64,000 bases of DNA, from positions 682,001 to 746,000 of the forward strand of contig JABRWF010000006.1 of the NCBI GenBank assembly GCA_018343915.1. The letters are read 5' to 3'. Each line of letters opens with the position of its first letter. The stretch's first letter is position 1. A program made the translations under genes and the position numbers. The DNA comes from Agroathelia rolfsii (taxonomy: Eukaryota; Basidiomycota; Agaricomycetes; Amylocorticiales; Amylocorticiaceae). The notes beneath the pieces were generated by a model that was not told the origin of the DNA, did no database searches, and saw only the letters and a program-made list of their open reading frames with translations. Below are positions 11,554 through 23,181 of this stretch, piece by piece.

Positions 11554-12183
11554 GACGAGCCGACGGCGTTGACATCGTGGGAGACGAGCACAAGATCATT
11601 TCTTTGGCCATGTCGCGCTATTTAGCACTGCATCCGGGATAATACGATCCCATTGGGTGGAGTATACAATGGAGGAGTCGGGAATAAAATGAGTGTGTTT
11701 GTGTCACTCATGGCTTCATTCATGCATTTACTGCGCTCAGTTTCGACTTTTTCTTTTATCAGCGATTTTCTTAAGTTGGTGTTTATTTGTTCTTTCTCAC
11801 GCCACCGGACGCCACAAGTCCCAAGGCGATTTTCGTTAGTCGACTTCAATGGATGGATTGAGCAAACATATCAACCCCAAGTCATACTATACTACACTAT
11901 TAAATTCCGGCTATAATAAACTGCCCCAACTCAATGGTGTTCGTGGCCTTATAATAGCATAATTCCTTATCTACACCATCACACCATGTCTCTTTTTAAC
12001 GATCAGTATTTATTGTATCCGAATCGAAACCATAACGTCCATCAGTCGTTTATAGAATAGGCCCGCTCTGGAGCCTACGAATAAATTGGAAAGAAAAGGC
12101 TGTTCGACCAAGAATTCCTGCTCACATGATACACAGCATACATACACACATTATTTCATGTATACAGTAACGTCAAGGCGTAT
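11554..12183. other. Intergenic spacer
   Basis: About 630 bases between copies 2 and 3 of the small membrane family. Nothing recognisable beyond the copy 2 promoter. Confidence 0.5.
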
Positions 12184-12810
12184 TCATTGCTTGCGTTTGA
12201 CCATCTTCCACGCCGCCTCAGGGGCGAGCATCATGAATGATCCTAAAGCACCGGCGAGAGTGACAGCCCAAAAATTTGACGTGGACATGTCCAGACGATG
12301 ATCGCCATGGTTGTCTATGACCCTGATGCCCAAGGCGCCGAGAGCGCCACCTGCCATCACGATAACGACCAGGTGAACCAAGGGGTGTATGGATTTATAT
12401 CCGCTGGCCGACTGCACGAGGCGGATCAGTATCGCTGCTGGCAGGCTGATGAGCGCACCACCCGCGGCCCCGGCTCGCATGAGGCTTGCCCAATCCCAAA
12501 TCGTGATGGGTAGCCACCAACGCGTGATCTGAATACCCATAAGAATCGTGAAAGAGCCCCAAATGGACCAGTAGATGGGGAGTGCAATGAGCATGCCTAG
12601 CGCTTGCCACATGTTTCTCGTCGACTGTAAGTGAGAGTAAACAAGATCAAACCTATGCGCTGGCAAAGAAAAATAAAATGTAACCCACAGAACCCCAAAG
12701 GTGACCAAGGCTAGAGACGGATTTAATGGATAAGTTCTTGGTGGCTTGCATCGGAGAGGTGTTTGAAGGATAGTTGAATCACCTCGTGGGGATGCAGAGT
12801 AGCTGTACAA
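12184..12810 (-). CDS. Small four-helix membrane protein (tandem family, copy 3)
   Basis: Third member of the trio, about 208 aa in one uninterrupted frame from MYSYSASPRGDS to MVKRKQ. Hydrophobic segments: SLALVTFGVLWVTFYFSL, MWQALGMLIALPIYWSIWGS, the shared block MRAGAAGGALISLPAAILI, PLVHLVVIVMAGGALGALGI and FWAVTLAGALGSFMMLAPEA. Similar length, intronless layout and the RAG-A-GG-x5-P block link it to copies 1 and 2, although overall identity appears low. Basic C-terminus (KMVKRKQ) suggests a cytosolic end. No known family is recognised. Confidence 0.7.
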   Translation of the reverse strand: MYSYSASPRGDSTILQTPLRCKPPRTYPLNPSLALVTFGVLWVTFYFSLPAHRFDLVYSHLQSTRNMWQALGMLIALPIYWSIWGSFTILMGIQITRWWLPITIWDWASLMRAGAAGGALISLPAAILIRLVQSASGYKSIHPLVHLVVIVMAGGALGALGIRVIDNHGDHRLDMSTSNFWAVTLAGALGSFMMLAPEAAWKMVKRKQ

Positions 12811-14035
12811 CTTCCACAGGTTTTATAGGACGGCTAGGACAAGGCGATTCTTAGGTAACCGTAAATCCAAGTACGTCACATCTTGAAGCAGGCTGCAGTG
12901 ATACAGGACCTATTCTCTCCGCTGAGTCAATAGGTAAAGTTATATATTATAAGACATCTTTTCAGTATCAATGAGCCTCATTCACCGGCAAAACAGCAAG
13001 TTCATTAATCCATCAGGTGATCGAGAGTTAAGCGTTGGAAGTAATCTTTTTCTGCTTAGTAAAAATAAATAAAAAATTAGGGAAATGTTAGATATTAGTC
13101 TATTGGCGCCAAGAAACACGATTAGACCAGTAACTAACGTAAATTGACCAGAACGTTGCCCAGGAACAAAATATCGCAGCACAGCTACGATAGCGACTGA
13201 CAGGCTATTAGACCACACGGACACCCTGTGGAAAGCTGCCAGGGTCGGACATCAGTCTATTCATAGCCGCCACGAAATGTTCAATATAAACGTGTCAATG
13301 GTCGGGTTTAGCTCGACCTTCTGGTCTGCATGAGCCGGCCATGTAACCATGCTGATGATGGTGATGATGATGATTTCAGTCCAAAAAGCGGTCACGGAAG
13401 CAAACACCACCTCGCTCCCAAGGTCTTCTGAAAATACAAATCGCTCCAATGACACAATATATGTACTGCCAGGCCGCCTCAGTCTCCTGCAGCCTAGACC
13501 TTAGTGTCCCCTCTGTGTGTAGGCATAAGGCATCAGTGACATACGGCCGTCTAGGCTCAGATACGAATTGCAGGAATGTTCGTTGAGTTTTTTTTTTTTT
13601 GGTTCTTTTCAACTTAAACGTTCTATGCCGGCATACTAATGATGACGTGACAGGGCCTTTTCCACGTAATCTCACCGTTCACCGGTGTCCATTCGCATCG
13701 GAAAGTGATTGGGAGCCCGGGTTACTCAGCCCACATTTTTTAGTGATATCTCCGCCGGGTCTTCTGTACATTGCGTACAGGTTTTGATATTTTGGCGACC
13801 GGAACAGAAAATGGGAATCCTATAAGGAGATTTTGGCGCAGGACAAAGCAGTAATATATCAAAAGACACTAAATTGTTCGAAACTGCCCAGCCGATTTCT
13901 ACGTGATCGAACGCAAACCATCGCGGCAGACGAGCACATGTAGAGGTACCTAGCGTTGCGATACAAGACCTACGCGTGATCCTTGTACAGATAAGAGACG
14001 GCAGAGCCAACGCTGGAGTAGTGGTGATTGTTGCT
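12811..14035. other. Gene-poor spacer
   Basis: About 1.2 kb between the small membrane gene and the mannosyltransferase. It holds a GATGATGGT-type short microsatellite near 13355-13375 and a T-run near 13589. An open frame at 12982-13224 on the minus strand is partly hydrophobic but has no supporting context. I see no convincing gene. Confidence 0.5.
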
Positions 14036-15996
14036 TCAAGCGAACATCGCGTCATAGCGTTTCAGACAAGAATACCATTCATAATCTGTAGCTTTGAATT
14101 GAGTATTTCATATACAGCCGATAAGAGTCTGAGACTAACCGAAGTTTTGACTCGGATCACACCAGCACTTGCCCTTGCTGTGTGAGGGCTCCTGGGGACA
14201 ATGCTGGAAGGGCTCGTGACGGTAACCAATATCCTCAAAGAAGTGGATCTGATCCTTGCGCGCGAAGAGAGCTGCGCCAATGCTGTGTACCGGCGCATCG
14301 CCCCAACGCTGTTGATATGAATGTTAAACAACAGATATCTATGCGATAGGGCGGAGTGCGAACCTCGTAGTAAAAGCCGCCCTTCTCGTCAAGGAAATCA
14401 AAGAATTTGCCGTAGCCTTCTCCCCTCCAGAGTTCAAGATCACCAATCTCGAAGTTGGACCAGACTAGTATCGGCAGATCGTTAGCAATCTAGCAGGGTC
14501 GGCTGCAAGATAGACTTACAGTGGCATCGATTGTATGTCTCTCCTCCGTCATCTGAGATAAAGGATAGAGCGTTGTCTTCGTGAATGAGGTCAGGGTTTG
14601 CATTCATAAACTCTGTGGATGTACCTTGAGTATTCAAGCTAGAGGCGTTTGGATCAACAAATACTAACCTTTGACCGCATCCCAGAGTGTAGGGATCGTC
14701 GCCTCGTACTCATACAATGAAACGGTAAAGCCTTATTAAGCATCTAAGCCACGGATAAAAATGACATAATGACAGAAATGCAGACCATAGACTTTGTTTC
14801 CTTCCTGCATGACCCTGAATGGATCGTAATCTAGGTCGCAGAAGAACTTGACATCTGGTCTGGACAGACATCAACTGAATGTACAACAACATGAACAAGC
14901 ACTCACTCAATGCGCCAGTAGTAACGGTAGTTTGCCAATAAGGGGTGACGATAGAAGAACTAATCAGAGCTCATCAGAGACGAATGATACACTTGACAAG
15001 CAGGAGACTAACGCCAGAGTTAAAGCGACACATGTTTCCTTTGCAAAATTTTAAGTTAAAAGACAGTTTTGACAATCAATAGACTTACGATATCTGAAAT
15101 GAGAGGAAGCAAATGTTAACATTCACTCAAAAGGCCTATCAAACTTCACGCACGGGACACTCCCTGGTATGGCACATTAGCCGAGAATTAAGCGAGACAG
15201 AAGAAATAATGGACGTACATCCATAGATAACACTGTTCTTAGTCATTTGCTCTCTGGCTGCGCTGGCTCTCTCTTCGTCAATCCAGTCAGGCTGGTGCCA
15301 ATGATCAGCCTGAATCAAGCCGTATTCCACCTTAGCATCGGTGAGGGCCGAGGTTCGCCTGTGGTGCTTTCTTCAGCAAGACGCCAAAGAAGATGGGATA
15401 GGATACGTTTACTTTTTGAATTCCTCAGAGAAAGGCTCTTCGTTGAGGAAAACGTAGGGATAATTGTACTTCTTGTTAAAACGGTCTTCCATCTGCTTCA
15501 TGGATGTAATGATGCCTAAAGAAAGAATGAAATAAGATCAAGTGAATCTGGGACCTCATGGCACAGGAGACATACCATCAAGATCCTAAAAACCAAACAC
15601 ATCAGTTATACCTATCAAGGACACGTCACGATGATCTTACAGAGTTTCTGTGGAACAATAACGGTGTCAGCTAGTAAATCCGGAGTCAAATCGAGTGACC
15701 AATTGACCTTGCGAGGAGCACAAACGCAGCATTCACGCGACTATCGTTTTGTGTTACAGAAGCTGGTAGAGGAGCCTTGTAAGGTGGCTGCCCTACTTTG
15801 AATTTGTCTGCGATATTGGACAGGGATGTTGCTTTGCCATAAGATTCATGTGAGAAGGAGAGGATGTAGTGTAAGCTGATCTGTATGACCCCATAGCAGA
15901 GTTGTAGCATCATTAGGAGTACATAGCACCAGGGAGAATCGGTAGACTTGCAATGATTCCGAGCACGAGAAAGACGTAACGCATAGGCGTCATCAT
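14036..15996 (-). CDS. GT15 alpha-1,2-mannosyltransferase (KRE2/MNT1/KTR family), copy A
   Basis: Type II Golgi mannosyltransferase that adds alpha-1,2-mannose from GDP-mannose to glycans. Start at 15996 (MMTPMRYVFLVLGIIASLPI), a short cytosolic tail plus one membrane anchor. Then [158 protein letters not shown], the C-rich HCPQEPSHSKGKCWC and a final exon YEWYSCLKRYDAMFA ending with TGA 14036-14038. NFEI contains the glutamate proposed as catalytic in this family. About ten introns. It is a paralogue of the gene at 21266-23181 and is divergent to TOM40 (410-base shared promoter region). Confidence 0.94.
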
Positions 15997-16405
15997 CTTT
16001 GCAGAGTGTCTATGCTGAGCAGGTCAGCAAGGCGCTGTGACGATATATTGGTTAGGCTGTCAGCAGGGTCAGCGTCGCTGTCGTTGGGACTTGACTGGAG
16101 GAGAAGAAGGGTTGTGTGATGTGCCAACTACCAACGATACTAATTTCAAGGCTGTAATAAAGGCCGCAGCAGTGCCCCGGAACAGTGCCTACTTTCGGAA
16201 ATTCTCCGGAGCCGACAGGACGGAGACGGCCCGGAATCAAACAGACGTCCGGACCAAAGTTCAAAGTTGTCCGATATCTGCACCAAAACTAGCCTCGCTT
16301 TTGACGCGAAACCAGATTTTCGCCTGTTACGCCATTCCCTCTTCCGTGTCGACTTCTGTGTCTCTCTTGCGTCTCTGACCGACGACGACAACGACGACGA
16401 CGACG
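15997..16405. promoter_or_regulatory. Divergent promoter region between mannosyltransferase A and TOM40
   Basis: 409 bases between two start codons that point away from each other, so it must hold both promoters. An imperfect (GAC)n/(ACG)n run at about 16379-16406 abuts the TOM40 start in its 5' leader. No TATA box is obvious. Confidence 0.6.
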
Positions 16406-17755
16406 ATGGCTTCACCTGCACTCCCACAAAAAGAGGTCCTTGACCCATACGTTCCTCCTGCTCCCGCTCCGTCACAGCCTTCGCGACTGTCCGTGCTGGC
16501 ACGTCCGTTCTCGCCATTGACAAGTGTTTACGACCGCTTCTCAGCATGGCGTGCCGGCCTTGGGTTGCCCAACCCAGGATTGGTTGAAAACCTCCAAAAG
16601 GAAGTCAAGTGTAGGTATAAACACTTGAATTATACTAGACATATGTGTTGACCGTAGAATTGTCCTTCTCGCCAACAGCGACACACCTTACAAATTACAT
16701 GTTCGATGGTGCAAGGGCAGACCTGACCAAGAGTCTGTCCATGAACCCTGCCTTCCAGGTCACACACTCTTTTGCCCTCGGTTCGCAAACGCAGGAGCCC
16801 TCATACAACTTTGGCGCCATTTTTGCCCACAACACGGTAGGTATCATTTCTTGGCTGCGTAGAGGCAGTATGGTGTGTATGAAGCGAACGACGTTGGCTC
16901 ACACCATGTCATTTTTCTGCAGCTCTTCATGCAAGGTGGTGTTGACCATTCTGGTAACGTGAATGGCCGTATCCACCACGGTTGGAATGACAGTAACGTC
17001 ACGAAAATGCAGGCCCAGGTATGCATTCAGTTTCGACTACACTTCTTTTAGTATGTTCCTGACACCCTCTGCTACAGATATCATCACAAGGCTCAGCACA
17101 GAGTGTGTTGCAAGTCGACCACGATTATACCGGTCTCGACTTCACGCTCAACGCTAAGGCCATTAACCCCTCTCCCACGGATTTGACGGGCATCTACGTT
17201 GGCAACTACCTCCAATCTGTGACAAACAACCTCTCGCTCGGTTTCGAGACGCTGCTACAGCACCCCACGCCGGATACTTCGGACATGTCAACGTCGTACG
17301 TTGCCAAGTACCAATCCACGGCGCGTGACTGGATTGCTACTGCGCACATCCAGCCTCTGGGCGTGCTGCAAGCCACGTACTGGCAAAAGCTGAGCGAAAA
17401 GCTTGACGTCGCTGCTGACCTGCAGATCCTCGCCGCACCCGGCAGGCGGGAGGCGGTCAGCACGATTGGCGCCAAGTACGACCTCCGCATGGCAACGTTC
17501 CGTGCGCAACTAGACTCGACCGGCAAGGTCTCGGCGTTGCTTGAGCAACGGTTCGCGCCCACGTTTGTCTTCACCGTGGCTGGTGAGATCGATCATATGA
17601 AGGTATGTCTCATTTAGTTCTTGTCGTTTCTTGGATGTCTTGACTAATTCTTATTATTTTTCTAGAACGCTGCCAAGGTCGGTGTGGGCGTAATGATCGA
17701 GAGCTCGAGCTTGACACCAGAGGAGATGGGTTTGCAACCTCAGCCCCCTTTTTAA
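16406..17755 (+). CDS. TOM40: Mitochondrial outer-membrane import channel TOM40
   Basis: Beta-barrel pore of the TOM complex through which nuclear-encoded precursors enter mitochondria. Start at 16406 (MASPALPQKEVLDPYVPPAP). The first exon holds the proline-rich N-terminus and the helix YDRFSAWRAGLGLPNPGLVE. The next exons give THLTNYMFDGARADLTKSLS, FQVTHSFALGSQTQEPSYNF, LFMQGGVDHSGNVNGRIHHG and the long exon from about 17081 with VLQVDHDYTGLDFTLNAKAI, LTGIYVGNYLQSVTNNLSLG and so on; the last exon NAAKVGVGVMIESSS ends at TAA 17753-17755. The K-x-G-x-G-V-M-I-E ending is the beta-signal of TOM40. Five exons, about 345 aa, matches the family length. Confidence 0.96.
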
Positions 17756-18089
17756 TATAGGATAATATCATATATACATGACATTTTTAATACAATCGAC
17801 ACTGATGTCTATAATGCAATGTCCCTCCGCTCCTTTATTCCATCGCCCCCAGCTGGTATACATACCATATTTGAGTATCTCAAAAGCGCTTGCGTGAGCT
17901 TCCGGGAGGGATATGTTGCTATGACGTAATGGCAGCTGGATGCTGCGCCTGATCTAGAATTAGTGAAACAGAGTTATGAATGGATTCTTCTTCAACTTGA
18001 ACTGTTTCTTTAGAGTGTGCTCTCTGGCGGTATTTCTGCTGCTTCTGTTTCTCTTGATAGACTAAATCCACGCTAGTATAGACAACATT
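17756..18089. other. Intergenic spacer TOM40 / ABC ATPase
   Basis: About 330 bases holding the 3' end of TOM40 and the promoter of the ABC ATPase. No further feature seen. Confidence 0.5.
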
Positions 18090-19474
18090 ATGGGATCAAA
18101 CGACCCTCGTACCATTCTCTCGGTAAAAGATGTCCAGTGCAGAGCTGGCAACCCCAAAGCCGAGCCCATTTTCTCCCATGTCTCTTTCGATGTTAATGAG
18201 GGGAATATAATCGTTCTACAAGGCAAAAGCGGATCTGGGTAAGTCTTTACATGAATATTGACACAATAAACGTAAGCTGTTTACCTTGTATGTGTCATGT
18301 GGTGTCATGTATTATAGGAAAACCACGCTGCTGAAGTGTCTGGCGCATCTGAATGTATACGAGGGAGAAATTCTGTTTCATGGAAAGTACGTAGTAGCAC
18401 ATTGCTACAGAAGAAAATGGGCATATAACTTATCACGAAACACTTCATTCATACATTGTGCAGGAATCCGGTATCATGGGGTCAGTACGAGCAATTATCC
18501 TCATCGTTATCATCTTTCGACGGCAGCGTGCTACTCGTTTGCCTATCGACCTACCATCTGTCCGAGTCGTCGTCCCAGGCAACTGCTTCTTCTTGATGAA
18601 TGACTGGACGTTGACGATTCCAAGTTTGAAAACTTGGATTCTCCCTCTGTTCATCCGAACTTCATCCCCATAATCGATGATGATTATCACCTTCAAGTCC
18701 TTCTTGTCTCTATTCCCCACATTTTTCACTTTCGTTCAGATCACAGAACCCAAGAAAACAGAAATCTGACCTATGACCTTCTTCTTCTTCACCAGGCATC
18801 CCCTTCTACCGCACTCGCATCCTTTACATTCCCCAACGCCCCTCTCTCTTACCGGGTACTCCACGCGACTTCCTAAAATCACTCTCCGGCTTTACCTCTC
18901 GCCGGCGCTCGGAGCAGTCCAAGCCCGGACGCGACAGTGTCACCTCGAGCGATATCGAGCGCCCCTTTGAGGTCGCACGCGCGTGGGGGATCGACAACGA
19001 GCTTTGGGATCGCGATTGGTCCAACCTGAGCGGGGGTGAGTCCCAGCGCGTGGCGTTGGCGGTGGGCGTTGGGCTAGATGCGGCGGATGTGTTGCTTTTG
19101 GATGGTATGTTTTCCGTGATTATTTTCTTTTGTGCGGGTTGTATATCTTTTTTTTTTTTTTTGCTCTTCTCTTCTCTCATCCGAGAAACTTTCTATTCTT
19201 TTTTTTTTTCTTGCCCTGATTCTTCGGTACCGATGAGCTGATGATGATGATGATGATGATGATACCAGAGCCCACGTCAGCACTCGATCCGGCATCAAGC
19301 AAGGTGGTAGAAGACACAATTCTGGAGGAAATCAAGGACGAGGGGCGCATGCTCCGCGCTGTCGTCTGGATCACGCACTCGGAAGAACAGGCGCATCGTG
19401 TGGGCACTCGGTTCCTTCGCGTGACCTCGGAGGGTATTCGAGAGGAGGAAGATATTGGGTCTCATAGTGTTTGA
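18090..19474 (+). CDS. FetA/YbbL-like ABC transporter ATPase
   Basis: Single ABC ATPase domain protein without membrane segments. Exon 1 (from 18090, MGSNDPRTILSVKDVQC) ends in the Walker A motif, completed across an intron as GKSGSGKTTLLKCL. Exon 3 (NPVSWG) is followed by an unusually long intron of about 310 nt, then GIPFYRTRILYIPQRPSLLP with the Q-loop, signature LSGGESQRVALAVG, Walker B VLLLDEPTSALDP (split by an intron rich in T and GAT repeats) and H-loop VVWITHSEEQ. Ends TGA 19472-19474, about 270 aa. The layout and the FYR-x-R-x-x-Y-x-P-Q-R-P-x-L and WITH motifs are most like bacterial FetA (YbbL), the ATPase partner of the FetB/YbbM permease implicated in iron export. No permease gene is nearby. 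Function in fungi is inference. Confidence 0.85.
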
Positions 19475-21265
19475 TGGTGATACGTAGGGTACGGATGCAG
19501 AAAGAGAGCAAGAGAGAGAGAAACGTGCGTGGTAGCCTGAAGACTCTCGGTTTTGTGCGTTGATTACCATGTATCGTTATGATGAATGGACTCTGACGAA
19601 CATAAAGCGCATAGATTCGCATTGGGATGGATGGTCCCACGACGATGATACGTAGACGTAATATTTATAGGCATGGACAGTACATAACAGAAAAACATAT
19701 TTTCACTTGTAGCTATCCAGCACCACCTTGTAACGACTTGAGGTCCGTCCTCTCGCAAGGGCAAGAAAACATAACGCGGTCATGTGCTGTGTATGCCAGC
19801 AAGAACTGACCGTAACCTCGATCAAGGAACATACGCGAGACGCCGACATAAATGCGACTTGGTCCCTTTTGGCTTTGTTTAGATTAGCCCCTGTGCATGT
19901 AGCAACCTAAAGGCACTAATGCACTGCGGTGCCGATGACCAGGGCATTGCGAGGGGTCACAAACCCAGCGGAGGTACGCAAGCGCAGGCCCCGCCGATAA
20001 ATTCTGTCTGATGCCGTTGGGCCGAGGCCAGCGCTATAATTGCGATCGGCCGGACGTTTCGAGAGACTATTGTGCGGCGTGCCGCGGGAGAGGTTGGCCT
20101 GAGCGGTGTGCGATATGGCGGGTTGCGAGGCTCAGGCTGCTCTGTGCTCGAGGGCGTACGGCTATGGTGTGGAGTAATTCGGCGTATACGTGTAGCATTT
20201 GCGGGCAAGTGAGGTTTATCTATGCGCTATGCTATGTGTGGATACAGAGAAGATGGTGCCTTGTGTAAAATAGCAACAATATATTGATATTGTGCGCCAG
20301 GGGGGATTTGTGCTGCTAGTCGATGATAAGGAGGATCAGCTGCTACATGCAGTAATGAATTACAACCAAGTGCTGCATCGTTAGAACGATTCTGAGTCCG
20401 GTAAGGATCGCATAGCGCTCTTGGACAGAGTGCAGTTGCGTAGTGAGCAGAAATTGCGAGCAGCAGAGACTGGCAGTGACTCGGAGCGGGAGCGGGCAAA
20501 AAGAAGCCGCTTTCGGTTCCGGAGGCAGCCTGGGCTGTCTTGTCATTTTAACTGACTCTTCACGTGATCAAAAAGCAAAATATTGGTGTTTGTCTTGACA
20601 GTCTCGTCAACGCCACAACTTGGCCACGAATTTTCTTGACTTGCAAGCTGAAGCTGAAGATGTAAATGAAGAGACGCAAAAGAGAGGAGCATAGGGCAAC
20701 AGAGACACCTCCCCGATCGAAACGAGGGCGCGGAATAAAAGATGCCGAAATAATAATGACGTTTGATATGGCGTCGTTCTATTTTTGCATGGGGACAGCG
20801 TAATGGCGGTGCTGATCGAGCTGCTGCGCAAGCTGCCTTGCTGCTTGTCTGCAGCTCATCCCGTTGCTGGCACTTGTCTCAGCGTTGCAACGGACACCCA
20901 GTCTGCTTGCTTTTATATATTTCTTAAACCCATAGAATAAACTCACATAACTTGTTCACAGCCTTGTCTCGATACAGCTACCTGCTGCGTACGCATTATA
21001 ACAACATTAACCATATCACTACTTCTCTCTGTCCGCCCATTCGGCCTATCCCTCAACTGCGGCTTCTATAGGCTGCCCATACTTTAGCTTCTCTCGAGCA
21101 ATATTACCTCCGTCTCAATCTTGTGCTAGAGCCACCACAAGCCTACTGTACATCTCATAGTACCTACCTTGTCTTTTTAACCTTCCTTCCCATCTTCTTG
21201 CCCTTTCTTTCTCTTCCAGCGTCTACCCCCCCCCCCTCCACAACCCCACTCACCGGCTTGCAGCC
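19475..21265. other. Intergenic spacer, promoter of mannosyltransferase B
   Basis: About 1.8 kb. 19900-20250 is more GC-rich than its surroundings but its open frames have no coding character. 20850-21265 is pyrimidine-rich, with TATATATTT near 20916, a C11 run near 21228 and a CT-rich leader just before the start at 21266, consistent with promoter and 5' leader. Confidence 0.5.
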
Positions 21266-23181
21266 ATGGTCGGCGTCACCATTGCCCCCGGCTCGCGACG
21301 ATACATCATCGCCGTGCTCGCCCTCGTCTTCTTCCTCCACTCCCTCTACACCCTCTCCACCAAGGAAGCGAGCTACTACCCCGAAGCCATCGCGCGCATA
21401 TCCGAACAGTTCAAGTTCAACATCAGCGATGCCCTCAATTACGAAACTCCCGACCACTCTGGTCCGGCCACCATTGCATCTGGTTCAATGCGCGAAAATG
21501 CTACGCTTGTCATGTTGGCGAGAAATAGCGAGTGAGTACCAAACGATATTCCGGTCAACCATATTAGACGTCATACATTTTATTTGTTTAAAAATAAAAT
21601 ATTTACATTTACCGACTCTTACCCCGCGTTTCTTCCCCAGTCTCGAGGGTGCCGTGTCTGCCGTGAGAAGCATGGAAGATCGTTTTAACAGGGATCATCA
21701 CTATCCTTGGGTGTTTCTCAATGAAGAGCCATTCTCTCAAAACTTCATCGAGTGGGTTTTCACTGCCAGTTTCTTGAATATCCATTAATCTGCATTATTT
21801 CTTATTTCTATTTTTATTTAAAAAAAGCCGTATAAGTGTGTTAGTCAGCGGTGAGGTCCGATTCGGCGTCATCCCCCACGATCACTGGTACCAGCCGGAT
21901 TGGATCGACGAGGAAAGAGCCAGCAAGGGCAGGTTCGACATGCTGATGAAGGGCATCATCTATGCCGGTAGCGTTCCGTGAGTGTTTTCATGCGCATTTA
22001 TTCTGTGAATATAAAAAGTTAATGCGCATTTATCCAGATATCGTAACATGTGTCGGTTCAACTCTGGGGTAAATACAAGATCTTCCCAGCATCCCACAAG
22101 TATATCCTGATGACGTATCTTTTAGTTCTTCTTCAGACATGACCTATTGCAAAACTATCGCTACTACTGGCGTGTAGAGTATGTTGCGTTTTCCCGCTAC
22201 GTCACTTGGGCTTTGCGGCTAACGAATTATATAGGCCTGATGTGTCATTCTTCTGCGACCTTGACTACGATCCATTCCGATTTATGAGGGAAAATAAGAA
22301 AGTTTATAGTGAGTTTTTCCTGGTCCCCCTACAATTTTTCCAGATTTTGATGACCATGTTTTTGATAGGCTGGACAATCTCTTTATACGAATGGGAACCT
22401 ACCATCCCCACACTATGGGACACCGTGAAAGGTGGGCTTCCTCAGTCTCCGTCTACGTATATAATCCTAATCTTTACATACGGCATCTTCGTCTACCAGA
22501 ATTCATGCAACTCCACCCGGAATATATCCACCCGGACAATTCGATGAGCTTCCTGAGCGATAACGGCGGCGAGACGTACAACCTCTGCCATTGTAAGTCG
22601 ACATCTTCTCATTCTCTCATCAATACAAGCTCAACAGTCCCCTTCCTCTACAGATTGGTCAAACTTTGAGATTGCAGATCTTGACTTTTGGCGGAGTGAG
22701 GCTTACATGGCCTTCTTTGATTATCTCGAAAGCAAGGGCGGATTCTACTACGAGGTAATTATTATGCCATTTTCTTTGCTGCGAAAGCGATGTACTGAAT
22801 AACCCATTATAGCGCTGGGGCGATGCGCCCGTGCACAGTATCGCTGCGTCGTTATTTGCGAGCAAGGATCAAGTGCATTTCTTCAATGATATCGGGTACG
22901 CATTTACGTTCAGCCCTAAGTATATGGAGGAGCCGAGAATGCTGACAAGATACTTATAAAAACAGCTATCGTCATCCGCCATTCCAACATTGTCCTCAAG
23001 GAGGCGACGTATGGCAGAAGGGCAAGTGCTCATGTAACCCATCGGATACGTTTGGTACGTTGGATTCATATGTATACTTTATCACTAATCGATCTAATGG
23101 GCTTCTTTTTCTGCCAAATTTTGTGTAGATTATCGCACAGATTCATGTCTGAACAGGTACAAGAAAATGTACGAGCTGTAG
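21266..23181 (+). CDS. GT15 alpha-1,2-mannosyltransferase (KRE2/MNT1/KTR family), copy B
   Basis: Second Golgi GT15 mannosyltransferase. Start at 21266 ([20 protein letters not shown]) with a single N-terminal anchor, then [18 protein letters not shown] over the first intron, [156 protein letters not shown] and the last exon [17 protein letters not shown] ending at TAG 23179-23181. Ten or more introns, several at the same codons as in copy A (for example inside CH|F/YW and just before RNMCRF). Copy B has Y where copy A has F in HxWSNFEI. About 390 aa. Confidence 0.95.

Noticed and set aside
12982..13224. Hydrophobic minus-strand open frame
   Set aside because: No splice-compatible extension and no likeness to the neighbouring membrane genes.
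20011..20268. Cys/Arg-rich open frame in the GC-richer spacer
   Set aside because: No homologous motif, competing frame on the other strand, and composition explained by local GC bias.
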